Origin: UBA9715 sp045614225
GTDB lineage: Bacteria > Actinomycetota > Coriobacteriia > Coriobacteriales > Eggerthellaceae
Direction of reading: 5' to 3'
Length of the DNA: 26,167 nucleotides
Assembly: GCA_045614225.1 (NCBI GenBank)
Contig: JAZLCO010000091.1
Coordinates: 1 to 26,167 of the forward strand
Shown in pieces: positions 1 through 8,800 of this stretch (the stretch's first letter is position 1; each line of letters begins with the position of its first letter). The translations under genes were made by a program, and so were the position numbers. The notes below the pieces were generated by a model. The model saw nothing but the letters and a program-made list of their open reading frames with translations. It ran no database searches and was not told the origin of the DNA.

Positions 1-3000
1 AGCTCTTCCCTCGTATCCATCCTTCAGCTTGTCACCAAACTCCCTTTGCACGAACTCAGCCAGCTTGCCCTCCTTCGCCAGCTCAGCCGTGTCGGCCATC
101 ACGAAGTTAGCCTCAAACAAATCACCGTGCTCAGCCCTGAAACCGAGTATGAAGTTCGTCGCAATGCGATAGATGATTTCGGTCGGCGCAACGCCGAACA
201 TCTGGTTCGCAAAGATGTGCGCGAGCCTCTCGTCGTCGTCGGGGAACGCCTTACGCATCCCCTCGCTGTTGAACAGCCGCTTGACGATCTCGGAGATGAA
301 CAGGCCCGATTTCATGTACAAGTCGGCAAAAGTGTGCTCCGGGTCATCGAAACAGCCGGGATTCTCCTGCTCGAACAGGTCGACCATTTGCTTGACAACC
401 TTCTTCGGCGTGTAGATCTGGTTCGTTTTCTGCGGCGGCACATAGTCGAAGATATCGCGCTTCTGCGACTCGTCGAAGTAGTCGGCGAGCTCGCCGCGAA
501 GCCGCATGAACTCCTTGACGGAGTCGTCGAAGACCACCGGGTCGAACAGGTGCCCGTCGAAGTGCACCGTCTCGCCGTCCTCGCCGGGCACGTCGCCGCC
601 GTCGCGCAAAAACCGGAACTGTTCCACCGTGATGCTCGTCACGTCCTTGAACACGTCCTCGGGTATCTTCGCATCGAAGTTCGCTAGCGTCGTGTCGTCG
701 TCGCCATACGCCATGAGGAACGACGGTATCGTCCTCGAGAAACCGCGCAGGTGGTCGCGGATGCCGTCCTCGATGGACTTCTTCTTGGCTTCCTTCTGCG
801 CCGTCTGCACCGTCTTGACGATGTCGGACCCGGCACCTTGTATGAGCTCGGACTTGGAATCCGCCAGGTCCTGCTTCAGCTGTTCCATGGCGGCGTGCTT
901 CTGCTCCTCGAAAGACGCCCAGGCGGCGTCTTCCTCGTCGTCGGTCTGGGCGGCCGCCACGGCCTTGTCGCGTTCCAGTTCCAGCTTGGTGCGCTGGATC
1001 TTGTAGTCCTCAATCTTGCGGTTCACGGCTATCTGCGCATCGGCTGCAATCTTGCGCTCCACCTGCTTCTTCTGGGACGGCTTCAGCTCGTCGCCGAAAC
1101 TCTCCTTGGCAGCCTCCACGAGGGGTTTCGCCACCGTGTCCGTGAACTGCTTGGCCAGCGCCTCGAGCGCCTCGTCCTCCTCGTCGACGGTGCCCTCTGC
1201 CTCGACGATTGACTCGATGACGCCGTCGAGCTCCTCGGCGATCTCGCAGTAGACCTTCTCCCCGAACAGGTCGGCCGCCGTGCCGATGGCAATCTCGTCA
1301 GAGATTATGACATTGCCCTCGTCATCGAGCGAGAGCTCGTCGGCCGTGCCCTCGTCGATGGGGATCGGAACGGGCTCCTTCTCCTTGAACTCGGGCAGAC
1401 TGGCGATCAGGTCGACCACTTCGGAAGGCGCCCGGAATATGTTCGAGATGTTCTGGAACAGGAAGTCGCACATGAACCCGCGCCGCACGACCTCCACCGA
1501 GCGGATCTTGCGCGGTATGCTCAAGACCTTCTCTGCGTCCAATTCCATCATCTCGCCGTTCTCGTCCTCGCCTAAAACGGGGAAGAAGTTGAGCAGGGTG
1601 AGGACGCGCTTCTTGCGGGCGTCCATGTCCCCGCCGCCGCCCGACGTGTCCGAGTACAGATCGTTGGCGAACTGCTCGAAGATGGTCAGGGTCCGTGCCG
1701 GATCGAAGTCGAATACGTAGGCGTTTTCCTTGCGCAGGTACTCGCCGCCCTCCTCGAACAGGCACGGGTTCTGTGCCCGGAACGCCGCCTGCATGTACAG
1801 AGATGGCGACTGCATGTTCGACAGCATCAGCACGCCAGTCCACTCCGGGATCGTCACGCCTGTCGTGAGCTGTCCCACCGACAGTGTTATCGTCTTGTCG
1901 TGGGCCGCGATGGCCGCGCGCACCTTGTCGAAGGACTTGGCCGTCTCGGCCTCGTCGTCGAGCTTGCCGTCGCCTGCAGCCAGCACCACCTCGTACTCCG
2001 AGAAAACCGGGTGCGCCTGCAGTTTCTTCGCCAGAGCCTTGGCAGAGGCCACGCGGTTGAGCATCCAGAACGTATGCTTCAGCTCGTCGCGCAGCTCGGG
2101 TGTGGAGAACGGGAACTTCGTCTGCGTGGTCAACGCGTCCAGGAACCGGTCAACGTCGTCGCTGTGCACGAAGTGACCGCGGTCGTTGGTGGCGAAGAAC
2201 TCGTTCAGGTCGAACGCGTAGTCCGTCTCCACGCCGTTGATCATCGTGCCCGCCTCGACGTCGGCCAGCACGATCTCGCTCATCTGGTACGTGAACAGGT
2301 TCAGCCTCGGCAGGTCGGCATATGGGTTGTCGACCTCCGGGTCTTCCCACGCCTCCTTGGCCGCCTGCTCGTCGGCGTACGTCCAGTTGAAGATGGCATC
2401 TTCGGGAAACTTCTCGTTGGCGATGGCCTTGAACGGCGTGCCGGACAGGTGCAGGGTGAACTTGCGGTCGATGTGGTCGAAGGCCACGTCTGTCTTGAGG
2501 GTGTCGACGCCCTCGTGCGCCTCGTCGATGATGAGCACGTCCCAACCCGTGTTGATCTTCGCGATGTGCTTGAGCTTGTCGTACTTGCCGCCGAAGTCGA
2601 TGGCGCCCTTCAGGTCCTGCAGGCTCACGAACTCGATTAAGTTGCGGCTGCGGCCCTCCTCCTTGTCGATGAACAGGCGGTCCATGTACTGCTTGTGCGA
2701 GACCACGTGGGGCTTGCCCGCGAGCGCCGGCGTGTCCGAGACGAAGTAGTAGCCCGACTCGCTCCCGAGGAACTTGACGTAGTCGTCGTACCACGAGTTG
2801 GCGATGGCGGGCCGGTTCGTCACGATGAGCACGGTCTTGGCGCCGAGGCGCCTGAGCAGGTCATAGGCAGAGAGCGTCTTGCCGAAGCGGGGCTTGGCGT
2901 TCCAGAGGAACTCGCCGCGCTCGTGCAGGTCGCGGTAGTCGGCCGTCTGTTCCACGGCACGTTCCTGCTCGTCGCGCAGCACGTAGTCCTGCGCGGGCAA

Positions 3001-3363
3001 CGTGTCGATGATGCCGCGGTTGGCCCTGAAGGCGAAGAAATGCACCTTGCCGTCGGGGTCGTCGACGTGGAACCACTCCGTGCCCGCCTCGCGGTCGATG
3101 CCGAGCATCTCGAGGTAGGCGTGGAAGTCGTGGTCCTTGAACGCGCCGCCGCCCTCGAACACGGCGTTGCCCTGCCACTCGATGTGCGGGGTGACGCCGG
3201 CCGTGTGCGTCTGCTCCCAGACGCGTTTCTCGACGTCGCGCTCGGTGTAGCCGATCTTCGTCCAACCGGCGAACTTAGGCATGTCCAGCGTCGACCACGA
3301 GTAGATCTGGGGCACGGCCTTCGTCGACGTCTTCACATGGCCGGTGATGTCGGAGAACGCCAT
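1..3363 (-). CDS. GIY-YIG/DEAH-helicase restriction protein, 3' end outside window
   Basis: Large restriction-type protein; 1121 codons are open from the ATG at 3363 to the left edge with no stop seen, so the C-terminus is missing. Reading the minus strand: residues about 20-105 look like a T5orf172/GIY-YIG nuclease (GWTKIGYTERDVEKR, then TEWFH). A helicase follows with motif I AKPRFGKT near 156, DEAH near 279, SGTPF near 304 and QAAFRAQNP near 524. A charged, partly coiled stretch lies around 700-850. A methyltransferase-like segment near 1000-1060 holds YTPKKVVKQM and DLYMKSGLF, a degenerate motif I. The start has a strong AAGGAGG site 7 bases upstream and lies 2 bases after the preceding gene, so it is translated from the same operon. 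Family knowledge says such proteins are restriction subunits working with Eco57I-type methylases. Cutting activity is inferred; the acidic residue usual in the GIY-YIG region seems to be Asp here. Confidence 0.88.
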   Translation of the reverse strand, partial: MAFSDITGHVKTSTKAVPQIYSWSTLDMPKFAGWTKIGYTERDVEKRVWEQTHTAGVTPHIEWQGNAVFEGGGAFKDHDFHAYLEMLGIDREAGTEWFHVDDPDGKVHFFAFRANRGIIDTLPAQDYVLRDEQERAVEQTADYRDLHERGEFLWNAKPRFGKTLSAYDLLRRLGAKTVLIVTNRPAIANSWYDDYVKFLGSESGYYFVSDTPALAGKPHVVSHKQYMDRLFIDKEEGRSRNLIEFVSLQDLKGAIDFGGKYDKLKHIAKINTGWDVLIIDEAHEGVDTLKTDVAFDHIDRKFTLHLSGTPFKAIANEKFPEDAIFNWTYADEQAAKEAWEDPEVDNPYADLPRLNLFTYQMSEIVLADVEAGTMINGVETDYAFDLNEFFATNDRGHFVHSDDVDRFLDALTTQTKFPFSTPELRDELKHTFWMLNRVASAKALAKKLQAHPVFSEYEVVLAAGDGKLDDEAETAKSFDKVRAAIAAHDKTITLSVGQLTTGVTIPEWTGVLMLSNMQSPSLYMQAAFRAQNPCLFEEGGEYLRKENAYVFDFDPARTLTIFEQFANDLYSDTSGGGGDMDARKKRVLTLLNFFPVLGEDENGEMMELDAEKVLSIPRKIRSVEVVRRGFMCDFLFQNISNIFRAPSEVVDLIASLPEFKEKEPVPIPIDEGTADELSLDDEGNVIISDEIAIGTAADLFGEKVYCEIAEELDGVIESIVEAEGTVDEEDEALEALAKQFTDTVAKPLVEAAKESFGDELKPSQKKQVERKIAADAQIAVNRKIEDYKIQRTKLELERDKAVAAAQTDDEEDAAWASFEEQKHAAMEQLKQDLADSKSELIQGAGSDIVKTVQTAQKEAKKKSIEDGIRDHLRGFSRTIPSFLMAYGDDDTTLANFDAKIPEDVFKDVTSITVEQFRFLRDGGDVPGEDGETVHFDGHLFDPVVFDDSVKEFMRLRGELADYFDESQKRDIFDYVPPQKTNQIYTPKKVVKQMVDLFEQENPGCFDDPEHTFADLYMKSGLFISEIVKRLFNSEGMRKAFPDDDERLAHIFANQMFGVAPTEIIYRIATNFILGFRAEHGDLFEANFVMADTAELAKEGKLAEFVQREFGDKLKDGYEGRA

Positions 3364-3365
3364 GA

Positions 3366-4409
3366 TTACGCCTCCTTCAGATAGACAACATGGGATTCGA
3401 TGAAGTCGATTTCGTCTTGGTCGAGCCCATATTTCGCGTAAAGCTGCTGATCGATTTCGGCAATGGACTTGGACCAGTCAATATCAGAATCTGAAGCAAA
3501 GTTTTGAAGAGGAATATTGCGCCACTTCTCGGCGCTATTATCCTGAGTAATCTTCAACGTTCCCAACATTGCCCTTGCAAATTTGGACCTGATATATTTC
3601 ATCAGAGCAGCAGCCTCTTCCTCTGAATCGAAATTTCCTATTGATAGGAAGGACTGCGTACTTCCAACATGCGGTTCGCCCATTGCTGGTAAGCTAATCA
3701 ACCTTGCAGCGTTCTCTCCCAGCGTCCCCGATGCACCATTAGCCTTCGGTATGAATATCTTGTATTTCTCGATATTTCCCGAGTCGATAATGAACTTTCG
3801 CTTCACCCACCATAAAGCTCGCTTATTGTCATAGCGCCCATACAGCTGAATATAATCATCGCCATCAGTAGGCATCTCCTGTGTGAATATCGGCATTTTC
3901 CCAAATGCATTTGTATCAATCTGGCTGTGTTTACCGTCAGATTTGACGTACTGCTTATAATCAGGATGCTCTTCGTAGATATTAGCTAAGTTATATTTAC
4001 TGCTAGTAAACACAATCTTACCAAGCGAAATGAAGCTACCACAATGAAGAACCTTGGCGAGAGCGCTACGCAATTCATTGAACGGCACGAATACACCAAT
4101 AGATCCAAATTCTTCCTGTTGATCATGGAGCGATATTGCCACACCGCCCATCAATTCAATTCCAGGAAACACATCCTTGCCATCCGCATAATAGGCCAAC
4201 ACCTTGAAATGAGGATCGTCGAGCATTTTCTTGTTCCATGGCTTATGCGTCTGACCTGCATTGAACAAGAAGCGACCAGGTGTTACCAGTTCAACTTTCT
4301 CGCCGACCTCATATGCCGCATCCATGAACTTATCGTAAACGGGCAGCGTCCTTCCATTCTGGTCAGCCTGGTACGGCGGATTCCCGATTACCCCGAAGAA
4401 CTTCTTCAT
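3366..4409 (-). CDS. Eco57I-type DNA methylase subunit carrying NPPYQ motif
   Basis: 347 residues. The N6-adenine methyltransferase motif IV, NPPYQ, sits at residues 10-14 directly after the start, and there is no motif I in this protein. It therefore seems to be the second half of a methyltransferase whose first half is the upstream gene at 4420-5406. The remainder probably contains target recognition. I chose the ATG at 4409 because AAGGTG lies 6 bases upstream; a GTG nine bases earlier is possible but has poorer spacing. The gene starts 10 bases after the stop of its neighbour and ends 2 bases before the helicase gene. It is visibly AT-richer than the genes on both sides, suggesting it was exchanged separately. 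The product would methylate adenine in a specific DNA site, protecting host DNA. Confidence 0.85.
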   Translation of the reverse strand: MKKFFGVIGNPPYQADQNGRTLPVYDKFMDAAYEVGEKVELVTPGRFLFNAGQTHKPWNKKMLDDPHFKVLAYYADGKDVFPGIELMGGVAISLHDQQEEFGSIGVFVPFNELRSALAKVLHCGSFISLGKIVFTSSKYNLANIYEEHPDYKQYVKSDGKHSQIDTNAFGKMPIFTQEMPTDGDDYIQLYGRYDNKRALWWVKRKFIIDSGNIEKYKIFIPKANGASGTLGENAARLISLPAMGEPHVGSTQSFLSIGNFDSEEEAAALMKYIRSKFARAMLGTLKITQDNSAEKWRNIPLQNFASDSDIDWSKSIAEIDQQLYAKYGLDQDEIDFIESHVVYLKEA

Positions 4410-4419
4410 CCCAGCCACC

Positions 4420-5406
4420 TTATCCTTTCAGCGATTCCCATGTCTGCGGCGCCCTCGCGCGCCAGTCGTACACCATGCACGGCACCGCGAACAGCGTCGG
4501 CTGTTCGGGCTCGCCGTCGTCTTCCTCGGGCTCGTCCAGGAACCCCTCCAAGTCGAACATGCTCATCTGCGGGTCCTCCTCCTCGGGCACGTCCCACTCG
4601 CTCGGCACGCATCCCCGCAGGCCGTCCATCTGCCACAGGTTCCACGACACGATGCGCGCCACCAGCCTCGCCTCGTCCGGGCTGAGCTGTTCGTCCCAGG
4701 CGTCCTCCTTGTAGGCCGACACCGTGTTCAGCACGTTGATGCGGGCGATCAGCAGGTTGTCGCCCTGGTACTCGTAGCCGTAGGACGCCTCCACGGCGCG
4801 CACGGCCCACTTCCACCACGTCTCGTAGTCGACCCTCGCGAACAGGTTCACGACGCGCAGCTTGCGGTCCAAAAAGCCGATGCGCTCGCTCGTGGGCACG
4901 AACTCGCCGGTGGTCGCGTCGTACGGGGAGCAGATGAACGGCGCCTCACCACAGGTGATCTCGAGCAACCGGTTGTCGACGTAGTCCTTCCAGCGCCCGT
5001 CGACGGCCAGCGACTTCATCCGCATCTCGGTGAGCCCCGCCTCTGCGCCGTCGACGAACCCAGAGGGCTCGCCGCCGAAGAACGCATCGTCGAGGCAGTC
5101 GACCATCTGCTTGCACAGCCACGACGGCGTGAATACCTCGGCCTTCTCCTTGGTACGCCACGCCTGCTGGTCGATGGACTTGACCACGCGCGGCTCGATG
5201 ACGCGGCGGTCGGATATCTTGGCCGGCGTGATCTCGTCGTAGGGTTCGTAGCCCGCGCCGAGGTTGATGTACTCGCGGTCGGCCCAGATGATGTTCTTCC
5301 GGGTCGTCCGGTCGACGAGTAGCGTCTCGAGCACGTCCAGGCCATAGCGCCTGCGCACGCGCGCGACGAGGTCGATATCCGCTATGTTGATAGCCTGCGT
5401 CGCCAT
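4420..5406 (-). CDS. Restriction-modification methylase subunit (motif I half)
   Basis: 328 residues. Residues 91-94 are VFTP, the usual entry to class I N6-adenine methylases, and residues 149-157 read EITCGEAPF, a variant of the S-adenosylmethionine-binding motif I. The catalytic NPPY motif is absent and occurs at the very start of the next gene, so the two together make one methyltransferase. The C-terminus is acidic and low in complexity (EEEDPQMSMFDLEGFLDEPEEDDGEPEQ, shown here only as a description of charge) before a WESLKG end. The start ATG at 5406 is 3 bases after the RHH regulator stop, and its AAAGGGA ribosome site lies inside that gene. The gene is GC-rich like the helicase gene. 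Function as a complex subunit is inferred from the motif split and gene order. Confidence 0.84.
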   Translation of the reverse strand: MATQAINIADIDLVARVRRRYGLDVLETLLVDRTTRKNIIWADREYINLGAGYEPYDEITPAKISDRRVIEPRVVKSIDQQAWRTKEKAEVFTPSWLCKQMVDCLDDAFFGGEPSGFVDGAEAGLTEMRMKSLAVDGRWKDYVDNRLLEITCGEAPFICSPYDATTGEFVPTSERIGFLDRKLRVVNLFARVDYETWWKWAVRAVEASYGYEYQGDNLLIARINVLNTVSAYKEDAWDEQLSPDEARLVARIVSWNLWQMDGLRGCVPSEWDVPEEEDPQMSMFDLEGFLDEPEEDDGEPEQPTLFAVPCMVYDWRARAPQTWESLKG

Positions 5407-5409
5407 TTT

Positions 5410-5613
5410 TTAATCCCTTTTGCTAAGTTCTTGAATCATGCAGTTCCTCACAAATGCACTCAAGCTCATTCCGCGCAACGCGGCGACTTCTTTTGCCGAT
5501 TCGTGCAAGTTTCCGGGAATTCTCAACGTGATGGTCGTTGATTCTCCGTCCACCAAATATTCCTGGATTTCTCGCTTGGTGACATTCTTCTCAACTAGCT
5601 CTGCATACTTCAT
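5410..5613 (-). CDS. Ribbon-helix-helix regulator heading the R-M operon
   Basis: 67 residues. Residues about 26-63 (TTITLRIPGNLHESAKEV, then GMSLSAFVRNCMIQEL) match the beta-strand plus two helices of CopG/Arc-type ribbon-helix-helix DNA-binding proteins. The start at 5613 has GGAG six bases upstream. It is the first gene of the operon, 3 bases before the first methylase subunit. The likely role is to control expression of the restriction genes, like the control proteins of other R-M systems, which are more often HTH-type. An antitoxin role is an alternative, but no toxin gene accompanies it. Confidence 0.72.
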   Translation of the reverse strand: MKYAELVEKNVTKREIQEYLVDGESTTITLRIPGNLHESAKEVAALRGMSLSAFVRNCMIQELSKRD

Positions 5614-5650
5614 CGCATGCTCCAGACCTCGTGGATGTAATACAAATTAA

Positions 5651-5656
5651 AGTATA
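5651..5656 (-). promoter_or_regulatory. Candidate -10 box of the R-M operon
   Basis: On the minus strand TATACT is followed by an AT-rich start region 38 bases before the RHH start codon. I see no convincing -35 element at 16-18 bases, so activation or an extended site is possible. A GTTAAC palindrome lies just upstream. Confidence 0.4.
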
Positions 5657-5754
5657 TCATCGTTAACTAAAACAGCATGACTAGCCCGTTCTGTTAGCGC
5701 TTGCGACAGATGCTCCGTGAGAGGTATCAAGCTCCGAAACCACATGACATACCA

Positions 5755-5775
5755 AGAGAGCTTCTGCGGCTCTCT
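5755..5775 (-). terminator. Weak hairpin after the Hhe-like gene
   Basis: Perfect 7-bp stem (AGAGAGC/GCTCTCT) with a 7-base loop, 25 bases beyond the stop of the large helicase gene. The minus-strand sequence after it is only TTGGT, so this is a poor intrinsic terminator, and read-through into the R-M operon is possible. Confidence 0.3.
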
Positions 5776-5800
5776 GTTTGGATTGGCGAAAACGACAAGC

Positions 5801-8800
5801 TTATTCGACCGCTCGAAGCCGACCTTTGCCATCCTCCTCGAGATAGCCCTCCTCTTTCATGCGCTTCAAAGCTTTCCCCATCACCTTTGAAATCTTGTTG
5901 CCGACTCTCTTATAACCAAGCTTGTTGGCAGTAAGCGAAATTGCAAGGTCCTTCGAAATGATGTACGCATGCCCGATGGTGTATAACAGAGCAGCACGTA
6001 ATTCTTCGTAACTGATTTCGAAAATCCCCCGGACATTTTCATCGCTCGTGCGGAAAATAGCATAAGTTTCGGGGTCCTGATCTACCCGCCAAAGATACTC
6101 ATCGCCATTGAATTCAGTTTTGGCACAGGAAGTCCACTTCAACGCATAGGCTATTTCGTACTGCACATTGACACCGCTTCTAGCAATACCAAAGCTCGCC
6201 CTCACCTTGTTTGTGAGATAGGCGGTCTGCACCGGTGCTTCTACGGCTAGTACTTGGCTAATTCTCTTCCTGATAAAACTATCAGTATCGCTACTCAGGA
6301 ACTCATCAACTGGAATCGGCGTATAGGGAAGCTTTGCCTCCTCGTAGGCCATCGATTTGATGTCATCAACCGTTAGTCGCTTCTTGCCCTGACCATCGCT
6401 TTCGGCATCTGCCTCTGCAGCGTCGCCATCACTAGCATCTTGATTTGAGAACCAGTCGAAATCCTCGGATTCTGATTCATCAGGATCGATATCCCAACCA
6501 TAAACCTCGCTCACCGATTCATCTGATTCGACTTTGTTCGAATTGTCTTCAGCATGACTGTAGCCACTGTCACGTTGAGCGCTTGTCAAAAACTCATCCA
6601 GTGCTTCCTGTGGAGAGCATCCCCATCTAACTTCTTCGTTCTTGCTCGGTTTTTCAGACTCTTCATCCACAACAGGTTCTTCAGCAACCTCATCAAGCAG
6701 TTCTTCAATAGCTGTTTGCTCGCCTGTCACGGGCTCAGTCTGCATAACTGAAAGTTGTGCGTTGCTCCTTCTCGAGCTCGTAAGGCAGCTTTCCAAGAAG
6801 GCCAGTAACCCTTCGATTACGTGCTCCTTACGGGACCACCAATCCATCGCCCAGACATTCGTGATTCTCCACCCGAGAGCTTCTAGCATTTTTGCCCGCG
6901 AAACTTCCCTATCGCGTGTCGTTTTCGCACGGCCATATGAGCTGCCATCGAGAAGAATACCTACCAGATACTTATCCTTGTCGGTTGGGTCAACAACTGC
7001 AACATCAACTTTGTATGACGACCCACCAACATTTCGAACGGTTTTATAACCATATCCAGCCAAGGCTTCGCTGATCTTATCTGCAATCGAATCCTGGCCT
7101 CCATCAACGACGAAAGCTACTTGTTCCTCTCCTGTATGTGACACATTTCCTTGTCGGGCAAATATGAGGAAGTTTCTTAAAGCACGAACACCTTTCGAGT
7201 TGATTCGAGATTCGTCGATTTGGAAAGGATCGAGCACCGAGAAGACTTTCATCTCCTCTCTTGCTCGCGTAATGGCAACATTGAGCCTTCTCCAACCGCC
7301 TTCATTATTGAGCGGCCCGAAACGCATGAGCGTCCTTCCCGTTTTGTCAGGTCCATACGTTACGGAAAGCAAAATGACATCACGTTCGTCGCCCTGAACG
7401 TTTTCGAGGTTTTTGACAAACAGAGGCTCTTCTCCGTCATTTGCCCATTTTTCGAGTTTCGGGTTCGAGTAATAAGCTTTTTCAAGCAGCTCTTCTACAA
7501 GGTTTTGCTGCTTCACATTGAACGTGATGATGCCCAGCGACTTCTTGCTTTCATCATTCGACTTGAAACGACGTTGCACTTCCTTGACAATCGCACGAGC
7601 CTCCACAGAGCAAACGCCATTTCCTTCGTAGAAACCTTCAACCGGAACAAACGATACATGCGACACTGCATCATCTGCAGACGGGAACGTGCACAACTTG
7701 CTTTCATAGAACGCCGAGTTCGAGAACGCAATGAGGCTCTCATGCATGCTTCGATAGTGCCATTGCAGATAAGTCTCGGGCATGCTTATTGCCAGGCAGT
7801 CTTCCAGAATCGATTCGAGATCTTCGTCTTCCGTTGGGTCGTCACTCATAATGTTCGACTCGAAGAACGTCGTTGGGGGCATTTGCTTGGGGTCTCCAAC
7901 AATAATGGCGTCTTTGCCCCTCGCAAGCGCTCCGACAGCCATCGCGGTTCGAAGCTGGGAAGCCTCGTCGAATATCACGAGATCGAACGAAATCTTATCG
8001 AGTTCAAGATACTGAGCCACGGACAAAGGACTCATGAGCATGCAAGGACAGAGCGATTGAACCAAGTCGGGGATCTCCCTGAAAAGCTTTCGGATTGTGG
8101 TGCCGCGTCCTCGGCTTCGCATTGCCTTCTTCAACTTCGAAGCATCGGATCCGCTTCTCGCTCGTTCAACAAGGTTCGGAGCTCGTTTTGCGAGACGCTT
8201 TCGAAGCTCGGCGCCTGCCTCTTGACGTAAGCGCTCATCAGCTGCCCGATAATTCTTGATATCGTTTTCAAAAACAGTCCCTGTGAACGCATTCATTTTG
8301 TTGGTGTCACCGATTGCAACCTGGACCAGCATCCGATAGAAGGATTTTCTGAAAACGCTCGGAACTTCACTAGGATTGTCATACGTATCGAAAACAGTCA
8401 CGAGCCCATCTAGATTGAGCTTGAGCGCTTGGTCTTTGACATGGAGCCACGTCATCCACTCTTGTGTTCTATCGAGATTATCGACAACCCGCTTCATTTC
8501 GACAGATTTGTCCCGTGACCAGAAAACAGCTGATTGATCGATCGCGACGGCGCTGTCGAGCAACGACGGATATTCGTCGGGGCCAAAATACCGCTCGACG
8601 TCGCGCAGGGCTTCTGAAAGCTCAGCGATGACTGCAGCGCGTATCACACATGCCAATTGGCTGATTTCATCGAGTTTGTCTGCAAGATTCTGCGCAGAAT
8701 GGTTCAGCAAGCTACTCCTGTGCTTGCCTGCGTTGATCATGCTTGTTTTTGCATCGTGAATCGTTTTAACTCGCTGGGCTTTAATGCGGTCGAACTCATC

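Noticed and set aside
46..3384. Several plus-strand frames opposite the helicase gene
   Set aside because: The minus-strand frame has complete helicase and methylase motifs; the plus frames are rich in Arg, Leu and Val as expected of shadows.
7220..8230. Long plus-strand frame inside the Hhe-like gene
   Set aside because: It is antisense to a well-conserved helicase region and has no family likeness.
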